A stretch of 64,000 nt of DNA from SZAS-18 sp038322235 (GCA_038322235.1 JBBQFQ010000013.1:33408-97407); one strand, 5' to 3'; positions 45,170 through 54,796 are shown, counted from the stretch's first letter. Notes: a model not told the origin generated them from the sequence alone. Program-made: numbers and translations.

Positions 45170-45559
45170 ATGGATTACGTCTACGTGGGTCTCGGTAGCG
45201 CGCTCGGAGGCATCCTGCGCCATTGGCTCGGGGTCGTCATCGGGGCGCGCCTCGGCGCCAGCCTGCCTTGGGCCACGATCCTGATCAACGTGACGGGTTC
45301 CTTTGCGATCGGCTACCTGACGGGCTGGCTCGGATCCGCCGAGACGCCTCATTCCGGGTGGGGGCGGCTCGTGATGCCGCTGCTGGTGGTGGGGCTTCTC
45401 GGCGGCTACACCACCTTCTCGGCGTTCAGCCTCCAGACTCTGAAGCTCGTGCAGGCGGGGAATTTGGGCGGAGCCGCGTTCAACGTCAGCTTTTCGGTGC
45501 TGGCCGGACTCGGCGCGGCGGCCGCCGGCTTCTCGATCGGAAAGGCGGTCTCGGCATGA
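45170..45559 (+). CDS. crcB: Fluoride ion channel CrcB
   Basis: 129 residues, four transmembrane helices. Family motifs are present: GSALGGILRHWLG, the N-x-x-G site in TILINVTGSFAIGYLTG, and GGYTTFSAFSLQ. It exports fluoride as a dimeric channel. An AAGGAG ribosome binding site lies at 45155-45160, nine bases before ATG 45170, and decides the start. The upstream 75 bases do not show an obvious fluoride riboswitch. The stop overlaps the rhomboid start (ATGA). Confidence 0.95.
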   Translation: MDYVYVGLGSALGGILRHWLGVVIGARLGASLPWATILINVTGSFAIGYLTGWLGSAETPHSGWGRLVMPLLVVGLLGGYTTFSAFSLQTLKLVQAGNLGGAAFNVSFSVLAGLGAAAAGFSIGKAVSA

Positions 45560-46212
45560 TCGACGGTCGCGGTCTGAAATTTACGCTCGGCTTCGTCCCG
45601 GGGCTGTACGCGGTCCACCTCGCCCAGCTCCTGCGCCCGGAGTTCAGCCTCCTCTCCCTCGGCATCCTGCCGCGCACGGTCCAGGGATTGTGGGGCATCC
45701 TGTTTGCCCCGTTCCTGCACGGCTCCTGGAGCCATCTGCTGGTGAATTCCGGGCCGTTGCTCGTGCTCCTGTCGCTGTTTTTTCTGAATGCGCGCTACCG
45801 CCCTTGGTCGAGCCTCGCCGCGCTCTGGCTGCTGAGCGGGTTCGGCACCTGGCTGATTGGCCGGGGCGGCGTGGTCCACATCGGGGCGAGCGGTCTGATC
45901 TACGCGCTGGCGGCGTTTCTCATCGTCGCCGGTTGGCGTTTGAAGCATTGGTTCGCCCTCCTCATCGGTGTGGGCGTGGTGCTGTTCTATGGCGGTCTCT
46001 TTCTGGGCGCGCTTCCCTGGGTGGTGGAGAAGACGGTGTCCTGGGAATCACATCTCACCGGCGTGATCGCCGGCGTGCTCGTCGCGAGCCGGCTGAGGCC
46101 GCCCGCGCCCGATCCCGTCGAGCTCGCGGGCCAGCGCGCGCTCGCGGAAGCAGAGCGCCTCGAGAAACTCGCGGTAGAACTTTCCGATGGACACCGCGAC
46201 GGGCGCGTTTGA
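45556..46212 (+). CDS. Rhomboid-family intramembrane serine protease
   Basis: 218 residues with about six transmembrane helices. The catalytic pair fits Ser112 in HIGASGLIYALAAF (G-x-S-G) and His166 in ESHLTGVIAG, with HGSWSHLLVNSG (55-66) as the conserved H-x-x-x-H-x-x-x-N oxyanion region of the first helix. It would cut transmembrane substrates in the inner membrane; targets are unknown. ATG 45556 is inside the crcB stop (ATGA), so the two are translationally coupled even though their roles differ. Confidence 0.87.
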   Translation: MIDGRGLKFTLGFVPGLYAVHLAQLLRPEFSLLSLGILPRTVQGLWGILFAPFLHGSWSHLLVNSGPLLVLLSLFFLNARYRPWSSLAALWLLSGFGTWLIGRGGVVHIGASGLIYALAAFLIVAGWRLKHWFALLIGVGVVLFYGGLFLGALPWVVEKTVSWESHLTGVIAGVLVASRLRPPAPDPVELAGQRALAEAERLEKLAVELSDGHRDGRV

Positions 46213-46221
46213 GCGTCCGGC

Positions 46222-46614
46222 ATGATGCAAATCGCCATCCAGCTCGCTGTCTTTCTGGAAAACAAGCCCGGAACCTTTGCCGCGGTCTGCGAGGCGCTCG
46301 CGAACGCGAAGATCAACATCTATGCGCTGACGGTTTCCGACACGGTCGATCACGCCGTCGTGCGCATGGTGGTGAGCGACACCCCGAAAGCGATCCATCT
46401 TTTCGGTGAGCATGGCGTGCTCGTGGTTGAGAATGAAGTGCTCATGATCGAGGCGGAGAACCGGCCCGGGGTGCTGGTCGATATCGCCCGCAAGATGGCG
46501 AAAGCCCGTGTGAACATCGAGTACGCCTACCTGAGCGGTCTGCCGAAGTCGAAGAAGGCGTTGATCGTGATCCGGCCGAGCAATGTGCAGAAGGCGCACA
46601 AGGCTCTGTCCTGA
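46222..46614 (+). CDS. Double ACT-domain protein
   Basis: 130 residues that split into two ACT-like halves: AIQLAVFLENKPGTFAAVCEA (1-70) and NEVLMIEAENRPGVLVDIAR (70-130). The repeated E-N-K/R-P-G segment is the ACT ligand-binding turn. Such stand-alone proteins bind amino acids and regulate other enzymes or transcription. The target is unknown. It starts nine bases after the rhomboid stop; an alternative ATG is one codon downstream. Confidence 0.85.
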   Translation: MMQIAIQLAVFLENKPGTFAAVCEALANAKINIYALTVSDTVDHAVVRMVVSDTPKAIHLFGEHGVLVVENEVLMIEAENRPGVLVDIARKMAKARVNIEYAYLSGLPKSKKALIVIRPSNVQKAHKALS

Positions 46615-46721
46615 GCGCCGCGGGGTTTTGGGGAACGCGCGGTGGCACCGGCGGCGCGGAATTCGGCCCGTGCTCACGCCCGTCCGCGTCCGAGCCGAGC
46701 TTTCACTGACCGCATCTTCCG

Positions 46722-48905
46722 ATGATCCAATCCGTCTGGCCAGGCTCACCTTATCCGCTCGGTGCGACCTGGACGGGTGAGGGGGTGAATTTCGCGCTCT
46801 TCTCGGAGAACGCGACCGGCGTCGATCTGTGCCTGTTCGACTCGAATACCCAGCCGCACGAGAGCGCCCGCATCCGCCTGAACGAGCACACCGACCAGAT
46901 CTGGCACGCCTTCGTCCCGGGCGTTCAGCCGGGCCAGCTCTACGGGTATCGCGTCTACGGCCCCTATGCCCCGGAACGCGGGCATCGCTTCAACGCCAGC
47001 AAGCTGCTCGTCGACCCTTACGCGAAGGCGATCACCGGTCCCGTGCATTGGGGTCCGGAAATGTTTGGCTACGAGGTCGGCTCGCCGATGGGAGATCTTT
47101 CGCGGGATCATCGGGACAGCGCGCCGGGCATGCCCCGGTGCCTCGTGGTCGATGACCGCGCCTTTGACTGGGAGGCCGACCGGCAGCCGGGGACGCCGCT
47201 GCATCGGTCGATTATTTACGAGCTGCACGTGAAGGGATTCACCCAGCGCTGTCCCGGAGTCCCCGCCGAGCTCCGCGGCACGTATGCCGGGCTCGGGCAT
47301 CCCGCCGCGATCGAGTACCTTTCCGCTCTGGGCGTCACCGCCGTCGAGTTGTTGCCGGTTCATCAGCACGAGGCGGAGCCGCATCTCTCCGGCCGGGGAA
47401 TGTCGAACTACTGGGGCTACAGCACGCTCGGTTATTTCGCCCCGCACGCCGCGTTTGCGAGCAGCGGTGGAACCGAGGGCGCGCAGGTGGCGGAGTTCAA
47501 GCGGATGGTCCGGGCCCTTCACGCCGCGGGGCTCGAGGTCATTCTGGATGTCGTCTACAACCACACCGCGGAGGGTGGCGAGTACGGCCCCACGCTGTCG
47601 TTCCGCGGCATCGACAACCTCGCCTACTACCGGCTCGCGCCCGAGAACCGGCGGCACTATCTGGATTTCACCGGCTGCGGAAATTCGCTGAATGTTCTGC
47701 ACGAAAACACGCTCCGGTTGCTTCTCGATTCCCTTCGCTACTGGGTGACGGAGATGCATGTGGACGGTTTTCGCTTCGATCTCGCGACGACCTTGCTGCG
47801 CGGTGAGAGCACGGGCGTCGAGCGCTTCGCGCCCTTCCTCACCATCGTCCATCAGGACCCGGTGATCAGCCGCGTGAAGCTCATCGCCGAACCCTGGGAT
47901 GTGGGCCATGGCGGCTACCGCGTCGGCAGTTTCCCGGTGCTGTGGGCCGAGTGGAACGGGCGGTACCGGGACACGGTGCGCCGCTATTGGAAGGGCGATG
48001 ACGCCCAGACCGCGGAACTCGCTTTCCGTCTCACGGGCAGCAGCGACCTCTACCGCCAAAGCGGGAAGCGGCCCTATGCGAGCATCAATTTCGTCACGTC
48101 GCACGACGGCTTCACGCTGCACGACCTCGTCAGCTATGATCGGAAGCACAACGAGGGGAACGGCGAGGAAAACCGGGATGGGGATAACCATTCCTTCTCG
48201 TGGAACCACGGCGTGGAGGGCGAGACGGATGACCCCGCCGTCAATACCCTGCGCCGACGGCAGCGGCGCAATCTCCTCGCGACCTTGCTGCTATCGCTCG
48301 GGGTCCCGATGATTTGCGCCGGGGACGAGTACGGCCGCACCCAGGGAGGGAACAACAACGCTTACTGTCAGGATAACGAGACCAGCTGGTTCGACTGGGA
48401 ACGGCAGGAGGAGCCGACGGCACGCGATCTCCTCGCGTTCACCCGCCATCTGATCGGCTTGCGCCACCATCATCCGGTCTTCCGCCGCCCGAAGTTCTTT
48501 CAGGGTCGGCGGATTCGCGGCCGCGATGTGAAGGACATCATGGCTTTCGGACCGTCCGGCACGGAGATGAACGACGAGGAATGGACCCAGCATTTCGTCC
48601 GCGCCTTCGGTCTGCTCCTCGCGGGGCAGGCGCTGGATGTCGTCGACGAACGGGGGAACCTGATCGAGGACGATTCCTTCGCCTTCCTTCTCAACGCTCA
48701 TCACGGTGAAATGCCGTTCATCCTGCCCGGCCGGCTGGATGTCCGCTGGGAATTGGTGCTCGACACCCGTTACGAGGACGGCCGGATTCCAGAGAGCGTC
48801 ACCCGCATCTGGGAGGCCGGGCGCGCCATCACGCTGCTCGACCGCTCCTTTTGTCTCCTCCGGCTGGCCGAGGGCGACCTGGAATCCTCGGTCTTTTTCC
48901 GCTGA
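46722..48905 (+). CDS. glgX: Glycogen debranching enzyme GlgX
   Basis: 727 residues, typical for GlgX/TreX-type GH13 isoamylases. An N-terminal carbohydrate-binding domain starts PLGATWTGEGVNFALFSENA; the barrel then shows VILDVVYNHTAEG, the nucleophile region VDGFRFDLATTL, acid LIAEPWDVG, and NFVTSHDGFTLHDLVSYD with NEGNGEENRDG. It removes alpha-1,6 branches from limit dextrins during glycogen breakdown. The full catalytic triad is present. No other glycogen gene is adjacent. It is convergent with the desaturase. Confidence 0.96.
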   Translation: MIQSVWPGSPYPLGATWTGEGVNFALFSENATGVDLCLFDSNTQPHESARIRLNEHTDQIWHAFVPGVQPGQLYGYRVYGPYAPERGHRFNASKLLVDPYAKAITGPVHWGPEMFGYEVGSPMGDLSRDHRDSAPGMPRCLVVDDRAFDWEADRQPGTPLHRSIIYELHVKGFTQRCPGVPAELRGTYAGLGHPAAIEYLSALGVTAVELLPVHQHEAEPHLSGRGMSNYWGYSTLGYFAPHAAFASSGGTEGAQVAEFKRMVRALHAAGLEVILDVVYNHTAEGGEYGPTLSFRGIDNLAYYRLAPENRRHYLDFTGCGNSLNVLHENTLRLLLDSLRYWVTEMHVDGFRFDLATTLLRGESTGVERFAPFLTIVHQDPVISRVKLIAEPWDVGHGGYRVGSFPVLWAEWNGRYRDTVRRYWKGDDAQTAELAFRLTGSSDLYRQSGKRPYASINFVTSHDGFTLHDLVSYDRKHNEGNGEENRDGDNHSFSWNHGVEGETDDPAVNTLRRRQRRNLLATLLLSLGVPMICAGDEYGRTQGGNNNAYCQDNETSWFDWERQEEPTARDLLAFTRHLIGLRHHHPVFRRPKFFQGRRIRGRDVKDIMAFGPSGTEMNDEEWTQHFVRAFGLLLAGQALDVVDERGNLIEDDSFAFLLNAHHGEMPFILPGRLDVRWELVLDTRYEDGRIPESVTRIWEAGRAITLLDRSFCLLRLAEGDLESSVFFR

Positions 48906-48915
48906 GCCGCCGGGC

Positions 48916-49980
48916 TTACGCGCGCTCGCCGGACTGTTGGCGCAAACGAGCTTCGCGGCGGAGTTCCCGGATCCGACGAAAGCCGACGAGCTTGCGGCGC
49001 TGCTCGTCCCAGAGGTGGAGAGTCAGCGCCTTGAAGCTCGCAAAAAACGTCACGGGTTTGACCGCGAGGAAGAGTGGATGCGAATTGTGGCAGCGCTCGA
49101 GATTGTAGTTCGGGATCCGGGCGCTGAGGTGATGGATGTGATGGAAGCCGATGTTCCCCGTGAACCACTGGAGAATGCGGGGCAGCTTGTAGAAGGAGCT
49201 GCCCTCGAGGGCGGCGGACGTGAAGTCCCAATCCTCGCGGCGCTCCCACGACACGTGTTCGAATTGGTGCTGCACGTAGAAGAGCCAGAGCCCGATCCCC
49301 CCGGCCACGGCGGTCACGATCAATTGAATCAGAAGATACTGCTTCCAGCCAAACGTGAACCCGAGGGCGACGACCATTCCGGCAATCGTCAGGTTCATCC
49401 ACCAGACGGAGTTGCGCTCGCGCGGACTCGCCCCGGATTTGGGGACCCGCTGGTGAATCACGAGCATGTAGAGCGGTCCGACCGTGAAAAGCGTCAGCGG
49501 ATGCCGGGCGAGACGATAGGCGAGGCGGCGCCAGCGCGAGGATGCGAGATACTCGTCCACTGTCATGGTCCAGAGGTCGCCGGTGCCGCGGCGGTCCAGA
49601 TCGCCCGAGCTCGCGTGGTGGATCGAGTGCTCCCAGCGCCAGTGATGGTACGGCGTCAGCGTCAGCGCGCCGGTAATGAAACCGGTGATGTCATTCGCGA
49701 GCCGGGAAGGGAAAAATGAACCGTGGCCGCAGTCGTGGAAAATGATGAAGACGCGGACGAGGACCATGCCGGCCAGCACCGCGAGAGGCGTGACCAGCCA
49801 CCACGAGACGGAGAGGCCGAAGTACATCACCACCCAGAGCGCGGCGTAGGCGCCGATCGAGTTGGCGAGCTGCCACGTCGCGCGCCCCGCGGACGGTTGC
49901 TGATGCTTGGCCACGATCGCCTTCCACTCCGCGACAGTGACTTCCGGCTGCCCGGCAGGAATATGCATGGGAGCAGCCAT
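48916..49980 (-). CDS. Fatty acid desaturase
   Basis: 354 residues with four hydrophobic segments and three His boxes that bind di-iron: HDCGHGSF at 82-89, HHWRWEHSIHH near 112-122, and GFHHIHHLSA near 280. The middle HQFEH supports the membrane desaturase/hydroxylase type that introduces a cis double bond into acyl chains with O2 and a reductant. ATG 49980 precedes MAAPMHIPAG; a later ATG at 49968 is possible. It is alone on its strand, divergent or distinct from the cyclophilin. Substrate position cannot be told. Confidence 0.93.
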   Translation of the reverse strand: MAAPMHIPAGQPEVTVAEWKAIVAKHQQPSAGRATWQLANSIGAYAALWVVMYFGLSVSWWLVTPLAVLAGMVLVRVFIIFHDCGHGSFFPSRLANDITGFITGALTLTPYHHWRWEHSIHHASSGDLDRRGTGDLWTMTVDEYLASSRWRRLAYRLARHPLTLFTVGPLYMLVIHQRVPKSGASPRERNSVWWMNLTIAGMVVALGFTFGWKQYLLIQLIVTAVAGGIGLWLFYVQHQFEHVSWERREDWDFTSAALEGSSFYKLPRILQWFTGNIGFHHIHHLSARIPNYNLERCHNSHPLFLAVKPVTFFASFKALTLHLWDEQRRKLVGFRRIRELRREARLRQQSGERA

Positions 49981-50067
49981 GCGCCTATATCGGCGATCCC
50001 GCCACCCGGGCAAGCGGGATGTCAGTCACTTTGTGCTGCTGCCAGCGCCGGGCTCCGGATCGAAGGC

Positions 50068-50733
50068 TCAGCGCGGTTTCAGCATCTTGTTCCACTGCGC
50101 GACGCGAGGCGCGTACGCTTCCAGGAGCGGTTCTCCCCCGGAGAGAACCTCCACGCTGAGGATCTTGTCGCCCTGCTGGATCGCCGTGGCGATCTCCTGC
50201 CCCTTCGTGACCTCGCCGAAGATGGTGTGCCGGTCATTCAGATGCGGGGTGGGCGAATGGGTGATGAAGAACTGGCTGCCGTTCGTGCCCGGACCGCGGT
50301 TCGCCATGGCGAGGAGGCCGGGACGGTCGAAACGCAGCTCGCTGCGGAACTCGTCCTCGAACTGGTATCCGGGACCGCCGGATCCCGTGCCCGTGGGATC
50401 ACCCGCCTGCACCATGAAGCCCGTGATCACCCGGTGAAAGGTGATGCCCTCGAAAAATTTCCTCTGCGCGAGGTTCACAAAATTGGCGGCCGTGAGCGGG
50501 GTCTTCGACGCGAAGATCGTCATCTCGATGTCGCCCTTGGTCGTCTTCATGATCATCCGCACGTCCGAGAGTACGATGGGCGTGGGCGTCGGAATCGGCG
50601 TCGCCGTGGGCACGAGTGTCGGCGTCGGCGTCGCCAGCGGCGACGTGCCGGGATTCGGTACCGGGGTCTGCGCGCGCACCAGGGCGGCGCTCGCGAAAAG
50701 AGCGAGGAGCGTCGGAAGGAGGCGGAGCTTCAT
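50068..50733 (-). CDS. Exported cyclophilin-type peptidyl-prolyl isomerase
   Basis: 221 residues: signal peptide (LLPTLLALFASAALVRA), then a Pro/Thr-rich linker (SPLATPTPTLVPTATPIPT) and a cyclophilin domain with TTKGDIEMTIF, FHRVITGFMVQAGDPTGTG, FEDEF, MANRGPGTNGSQFFIT and HTIFGEV. The catalytic Arg and Phe are in place. It would help fold periplasmic or surface proteins. The Thr-Pro linker echoes the giant repeat protein of this window. It is divergent from the aguB gene. Confidence 0.93.
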   Translation of the reverse strand: MKLRLLPTLLALFASAALVRAQTPVPNPGTSPLATPTPTLVPTATPIPTPTPIVLSDVRMIMKTTKGDIEMTIFASKTPLTAANFVNLAQRKFFEGITFHRVITGFMVQAGDPTGTGSGGPGYQFEDEFRSELRFDRPGLLAMANRGPGTNGSQFFITHSPTPHLNDRHTIFGEVTKGQEIATAIQQGDKILSVEVLSGGEPLLEAYAPRVAQWNKMLKPR

Positions 50734-50874
50734 GGGGCCAGACGCTACGCCCGAACCGCCCGCTTGGAAAGATGGCCGGAGACCTCGCGCCGGGCGGGCG
50801 GCGTTCCGGGCGCGCGTCCGATTGCGACAAAGTTTTCCGTCGCGGCCCGGACGATCCGCGCTAACGGATTCCCC

Positions 50875-51795
50875 ATGCCCGCCCCGAAAAAACTTCCGCG
50901 CCCGGCCGCGCCGTCCGCCACGAAAACGCGTCTGGCGATCATTCAGATGCGCTGCGTTGAAGCGCCCGAGGCGAATCAGCGCGCGGCGGAAAAGCACATC
51001 CGCGCCGCCGCGAAGATGGGTGCCGGGATCGTCTGCCTGCCGGAACTCTATCGTTCGCTCTACTTCTGCCAGGAGGAGGACCACCGGCACTTTCAGCTCG
51101 CCGACGAAATCCCCGGCCCCACCACCGAGCGCCTCGGCAAGCTCGCGGCGGAACTCGGGATCGTGCTGATCGCTTCGCTCTTCGAGCGTCGCACCGCGGG
51201 CCTGTATCACAATACCGCGGTCATCTTCGATGCCGATGGTACGATGCTCGGGCGGTATCGGAAGATGCACATCCCGGACGACCCCTTATTCTACGAGAAG
51301 TTTTATTTCACCCCGGGCGATCTGGGATTCCGCTCGTGGGAGACGCGCCGGGGAAAGATCGGAGTCTGCGTCTGCTGGGACCAGTGGTTCCCGGAAGCCG
51401 CGCGTCTGACCGCGATGAGTGGAGCGCAGATCCTTTTCTATCCCACCGCGATCGGCTGGCATCCGGGCGAGCGCGCCAAATACGGCGTGGCCCAGCACTC
51501 CTCGTGGGAGACGATTCAACGCAGCCACGCCATCGCCAACGGCTGCTATGTCGCCGTGCCGAATCGCGTGGGACACGAGGCGCCCGCAGGCGGCGACGGC
51601 ATCCAGTTCTGGGGTCAGAGCTTCATTGCGGATCCCCGCGGACAGATCCTCGCGAAGGCGGGTGACGCAGCGGAGGAGATCCTCTGCGTGGACATCGACC
51701 TCGCCGTCGTGGAGGAACAGCGGACGCACTGGCCGTTTCTCCGCGATCGTCGCATCGACGCCTACGGTGACCTGACGCGGCGGTTGATCGATTAA
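50875..51795 (+). CDS. aguB: N-carbamoylputrescine amidohydrolase
   Basis: 306 residues from ATG 50875. A nitrilase-fold enzyme with triad Glu57 (CLPELYRSLYF), Lys130 (RYRKMHIPDDP) and Cys167 (GVCVCWDQWFPEAAR). The YEKFYFTPGD and WHPGERAKYG segments are typical of AguB, which cleaves N-carbamoylputrescine to putrescine, CO2 and ammonia. The adjacent aguA, nine bases downstream, makes the substrate, which fixes the assignment. The N-terminal 15 residues are a Pro/Lys-rich extension. Confidence 0.95.
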   Translation: MPAPKKLPRPAAPSATKTRLAIIQMRCVEAPEANQRAAEKHIRAAAKMGAGIVCLPELYRSLYFCQEEDHRHFQLADEIPGPTTERLGKLAAELGIVLIASLFERRTAGLYHNTAVIFDADGTMLGRYRKMHIPDDPLFYEKFYFTPGDLGFRSWETRRGKIGVCVCWDQWFPEAARLTAMSGAQILFYPTAIGWHPGERAKYGVAQHSSWETIQRSHAIANGCYVAVPNRVGHEAPAGGDGIQFWGQSFIADPRGQILAKAGDAAEEILCVDIDLAVVEEQRTHWPFLRDRRIDAYGDLTRRLID

Positions 51796-51804
51796 TCCGC
51801 CCCC

Positions 51805-52860
51805 ATGCCCGCCTCGACCCCCGCCTCCCGCGGCTATCGCCTGCCCGCCGAATGGGAACCCCACGCGGCGACGTGGCTCTCCTGGCCGCGTCGCGACGGC
51901 ATTAGTTTTCCCGGCCGATACGATGAGATCCTGCCGGCGCTCGTGAAAATGGTGGGGGCCCTCGCGGGTTCCGAAATCGTAAACATCAATGTTTGCGACG
52001 AGGCCCACGAGAAGGAGGTGCGGGGTTTTCTGACGCGCTTCGGCTGCCGCGACGCGAGCGACGTCCGGTTTCATCCCGTGCCGACGAACGAGCCCTGGTG
52101 CCGGGATCATGGCCCGATCTTTCTGACGAAACCCGGCGCCGCCCAGCCGCTCCTTGCGCTGGACTGGGAGTACAACGCCTGGGGCTGGAAGTACCCGCCG
52201 TTTGACCTCGACAACGCCGTGCCCGCGCAAGTCGCTCGGATCCTCGGCGGCATCCCCGTGGTCAGCCCGGGCATCGTGATGGAGGGCGGCTCCATCGAGG
52301 TCAATGGAGCCGGCACGCTGCTCACGACCGAGAGCTGTCTCCTCAACCCGAACCGGAATCCGAGCCTTTCGAAGGCGCAGATCGAGCAGCGGCTCCACGA
52401 TTTTTTCTGCGTCCAGAACGTGCTCTGGCTCGGCGACGGAATCGAGGGCGATGACACCGACGGTCACATCGACGACCTGACGCGTTTCGTTGATCGCACG
52501 ACGGTCGTGACCGTCGTGGAGGAGGACGAAAACGACCGAAATTTCGAGCCCCTGCAGGCGAACCTGGAACTCCTCCGGACGATGCGCGTCGAGGATGGGA
52601 CCCCGCTGCAGGTCAAGCCCCTGCCGATGCCGGCAAAGATCGTGCGCGACGGTCAACGTCTGCCGGCCAGCTACGCAAACTACTACGTGGCGAATCAAGT
52701 CGTGCTCATGCCCGGGTATGGCGAGCCGACCGACAGCTGGGCGGCGTCCGTTCTGCGGGAGGCGTTTCCCGCCCGGCGCGTCGAGATCATCGACTGCCGT
52801 GAACTGATCTGGGGCCTCGGCGCCTTCCACTGCCTGACGCAACAGCAGCCCGCGGTCTGA
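51805..52860 (+). CDS. aguA: Agmatine deiminase
   Basis: 351 residues. A guanidino-modifying enzyme with RLPAEWEPHAATWLSWPRRD at the N-terminus, NEPWCRDHGPIF, DTDGHIDDLTRFV, and the catalytic Cys (about 343) in GAFHCLTQQQP. It hydrolyses agmatine to N-carbamoylputrescine and ammonia; with aguB it completes the plant-type agmatine-to-putrescine route. Arginine decarboxylase is not in the window. Starts nine bases after aguB on the same strand. Confidence 0.96.
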   Translation: MPASTPASRGYRLPAEWEPHAATWLSWPRRDGISFPGRYDEILPALVKMVGALAGSEIVNINVCDEAHEKEVRGFLTRFGCRDASDVRFHPVPTNEPWCRDHGPIFLTKPGAAQPLLALDWEYNAWGWKYPPFDLDNAVPAQVARILGGIPVVSPGIVMEGGSIEVNGAGTLLTTESCLLNPNRNPSLSKAQIEQRLHDFFCVQNVLWLGDGIEGDDTDGHIDDLTRFVDRTTVVTVVEEDENDRNFEPLQANLELLRTMRVEDGTPLQVKPLPMPAKIVRDGQRLPASYANYYVANQVVLMPGYGEPTDSWAASVLREAFPARRVEIIDCRELIWGLGAFHCLTQQQPAV

Positions 52861-53118
52861 CGAATGGTCCGCCGACGCCGCCAAAAGGACTTCGGCCCTC
52901 TGCGGCCCAGGGCGCTGTCGAGCGGCTCCGCGACGATTTCCTGCACGAGCGCCTCGACTTGACCGCCGAGGGGAGGGGAAGCGTTGCTGCCCGCGAGCCT
53001 CCGCGGATTTGACTTTGAGCGCAGAGCGCTCCTGCGGCGACAAGCGGAGTCATCGGGGGGAACGCATTATTCTCCGTCATGACGCTTGGATGGTTGCCGC
53101 TGGCGGTTATCGGGACGG

Positions 53119-53568
53119 ATGCCCGAGGATTATCTCCTGGTTCTTATCCGCCGCGCCGTTCAGTTGGTGGCCGCCACCCTTTCCGGGAGGCGCGATCTCA
53201 GCCCGGACGTACAGGAACAAATGCTGCGCGATGACTTCCGTCTGCACTGCGGCCTGGATCTGGGGGCATTTAGCCGCCGCACTCCGGATGAAGTCCTCGC
53301 CTTCCTTGAGGCATCGGGCGATGCGCTTTTCGCGGATCGGGGCCTGATCCTGGCCGCGGCCCTGGCCCGGCTGGCGGCGCTGCAAACCCCTCCGGCATCC
53401 ACTGTGGCGGCATTGCAGAGTGCCGCCATCGTGCGGGAATTGCGCTCCCGCTTTGGCGATGACCCCACCAATCCGCTCGATGCATCGCTGCGGGACATCT
53501 CTGCTGCCCTGGCAGACACACAGGCCGCCGCTGCTTCCTACACGAGGACGCACGCAAATTCGACCTGA
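53119..53568 (+). CDS. Small helical protein of unknown function
   Basis: 149 residues from ATG 53119 (a start at 53086 would give 11 more). Sequence begins PEDYLLVLIRRAVQLVAATL, then a helical region with DEVLAFLEASGDALF and repeated Ala/Leu helices, no signal peptide, no Cys pairs. It looks like a small TPR-less helical cytosolic protein; no family was recognised. It lies 258 bases after aguA, in which I see no clear feature, and before the thioesterase gene on the other strand. Confidence 0.6.
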   Translation: MPEDYLLVLIRRAVQLVAATLSGRRDLSPDVQEQMLRDDFRLHCGLDLGAFSRRTPDEVLAFLEASGDALFADRGLILAAALARLAALQTPPASTVAALQSAAIVRELRSRFGDDPTNPLDASLRDISAALADTQAAAASYTRTHANST

Positions 53569-53628
53569 GCGGGCGTTGAGCTGGAAGCCGATCGAGGGTG
53601 CCCCACCGGCCGCCGGTCGCGCCGGCGG

Positions 53629-54051
53629 CTACGGGTGTGCGTTCATTTCCTGCTGGATCGCCGCGAGGAGCAGATCCGGAATCGGCGCCTTCCGGCCGGT
53701 GGCGACGTTGATCCAGACCAGCAAGGCCTGGCCCTCCGCCACGATCCGGTGATGGCGCCGGGAATAGACCGCGTTCCCGAGTTCCGCCCGGTCGCCGCCC
53801 GCGCTCAGGAAGCGGGAGCCGACAATGAGCGAATCCGGATAGGTGAGCGGGAAGCGGAAGCGGCAGTTGATGGATGCCAGCACGGGACCCACGCCGTCAG
53901 CCGCCAGATCCGCGCCGAGCCGTAGGCGCCGGAGGTGCGCGATGCGCGCGCTCTCGAAGTAGCGGAAGTACACCGCGTTGTTCACGTGCTGCAGCGCGTC
54001 CATCTCGCCCCACTGCAGCGGCACCTCCACGTGCGAGGGGTATATGGCCAT
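53629..54051 (-). CDS. 4HBT-type acyl-CoA thioesterase
   Basis: 140 residues from ATG 54051. A hot-dog fold thioesterase: EVPLQWGEMDALQHVNNAVYFRYFE contains the W-x-D-M/A-x-x-H-V-N-N motif of YbgC/FcbC-like enzymes (catalytic Asp in GEMDA), followed by INCRFRFPLTYPDSL and RADELGN-like ending. It cleaves acyl- or aryl-CoA thioesters. Longer in-frame starts exist upstream, but residues before MAIYPSHVEV are not conserved. Convergent with the preceding helical protein gene. Confidence 0.88.
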   Translation of the reverse strand: MAIYPSHVEVPLQWGEMDALQHVNNAVYFRYFESARIAHLRRLRLGADLAADGVGPVLASINCRFRFPLTYPDSLIVGSRFLSAGGDRAELGNAVYSRRHHRIVAEGQALLVWINVATGRKAPIPDLLLAAIQQEMNAHP

Positions 54052-54187
54052 CGCGGCGGGGTGAGGAGAGTCGTCATACGCCGATTCAGGGCCGTGCATG
54101 AGGCCGATCATGAGCCGGACTCGTCGCGAGCGCCAGCAGGACCGCTTGCCGCGGAGCCGGTCGTCGGCACGGTTCGGCGGATCTCCG

Positions 54188-54796
54188 ATGCAATACCAAA
54201 CCCGGAACAACGCCTTTCGCGCCGAAGAGATCTGGCGCTTGGCCCCCCCGAATCTGCTGCTTGGTCCCGCCGATGGAGTCGGGCGCTCCTTCGCGCTCGC
54301 GGACGTGGTGGAGTTCCGGCTCACGTTCGCGCCGACGCGCGTGGAGCCGAACCGCTACCGCTGCGAGCTTCGGCTGGTGGATGGCGCGTCGCTGGAGTTT
54401 TTCAATCGCTGCTACGTCGCCCTTGGTGAATTCCGCGAGACGAGCGCAGAGTACACGGATTTTGTCTTCGCCCTGCACGACGCGCTCCGCTCCCACGCGC
54501 CCGCGTGTCGGTTTTCCGCCGGGTCCGGCCGGGTCCGGTGGCTGGTAAATCTCGCGAGCCTGCTCTTCGCCGGGGCCGTCCTGATCGGAGCGGTCTTTTT
54601 CCTGTTCACGGGAGGCTGGTGGTGGCTGCTCTTCGCGAAGCTGACCGTCCTCGGCCTGTTTCTTCCGCTCGCGGGACGCTGGATCCAACTCAACCGCCCG
54701 CGGAGCCACCGGTGGGAGCAGATTCCGCCCGAGGTCCTCCCACGACCGTCCGCGTCGCATTCGCAACCCCGGCAGATGCGCGGGGACGGGGATTGA
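54188..54796 (+). CDS. Membrane protein of unknown function
   Basis: 202 residues from ATG 54188. An N-terminal PH-like or beta-rich soluble part (ADVVEFRLTFAPTRVEPNRY, ASLEFFNRCYVALGEF) is followed by two transmembrane helices (LVNLASLLFAGAVLIGAVFFLF and WWWLLFAKLTVLGLFLPLAG) and a short Arg/Pro-rich tail. No family recognised. It precedes the Bat operon by 43 bases on the same strand, so it might be part of that transcript. The in-frame extension to 54098 is Arg-rich and unlikely. Confidence 0.65.
   Translation: MQYQTRNNAFRAEEIWRLAPPNLLLGPADGVGRSFALADVVEFRLTFAPTRVEPNRYRCELRLVDGASLEFFNRCYVALGEFRETSAEYTDFVFALHDALRSHAPACRFSAGSGRVRWLVNLASLLFAGAVLIGAVFFLFTGGWWWLLFAKLTVLGLFLPLAGRWIQLNRPRSHRWEQIPPEVLPRPSASHSQPRQMRGDGD

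Noticed and set aside
52861..53118. Short open frames in the 258-base gap after aguA.
   Set aside because: None has a start, domain or consistent composition that would support a gene.
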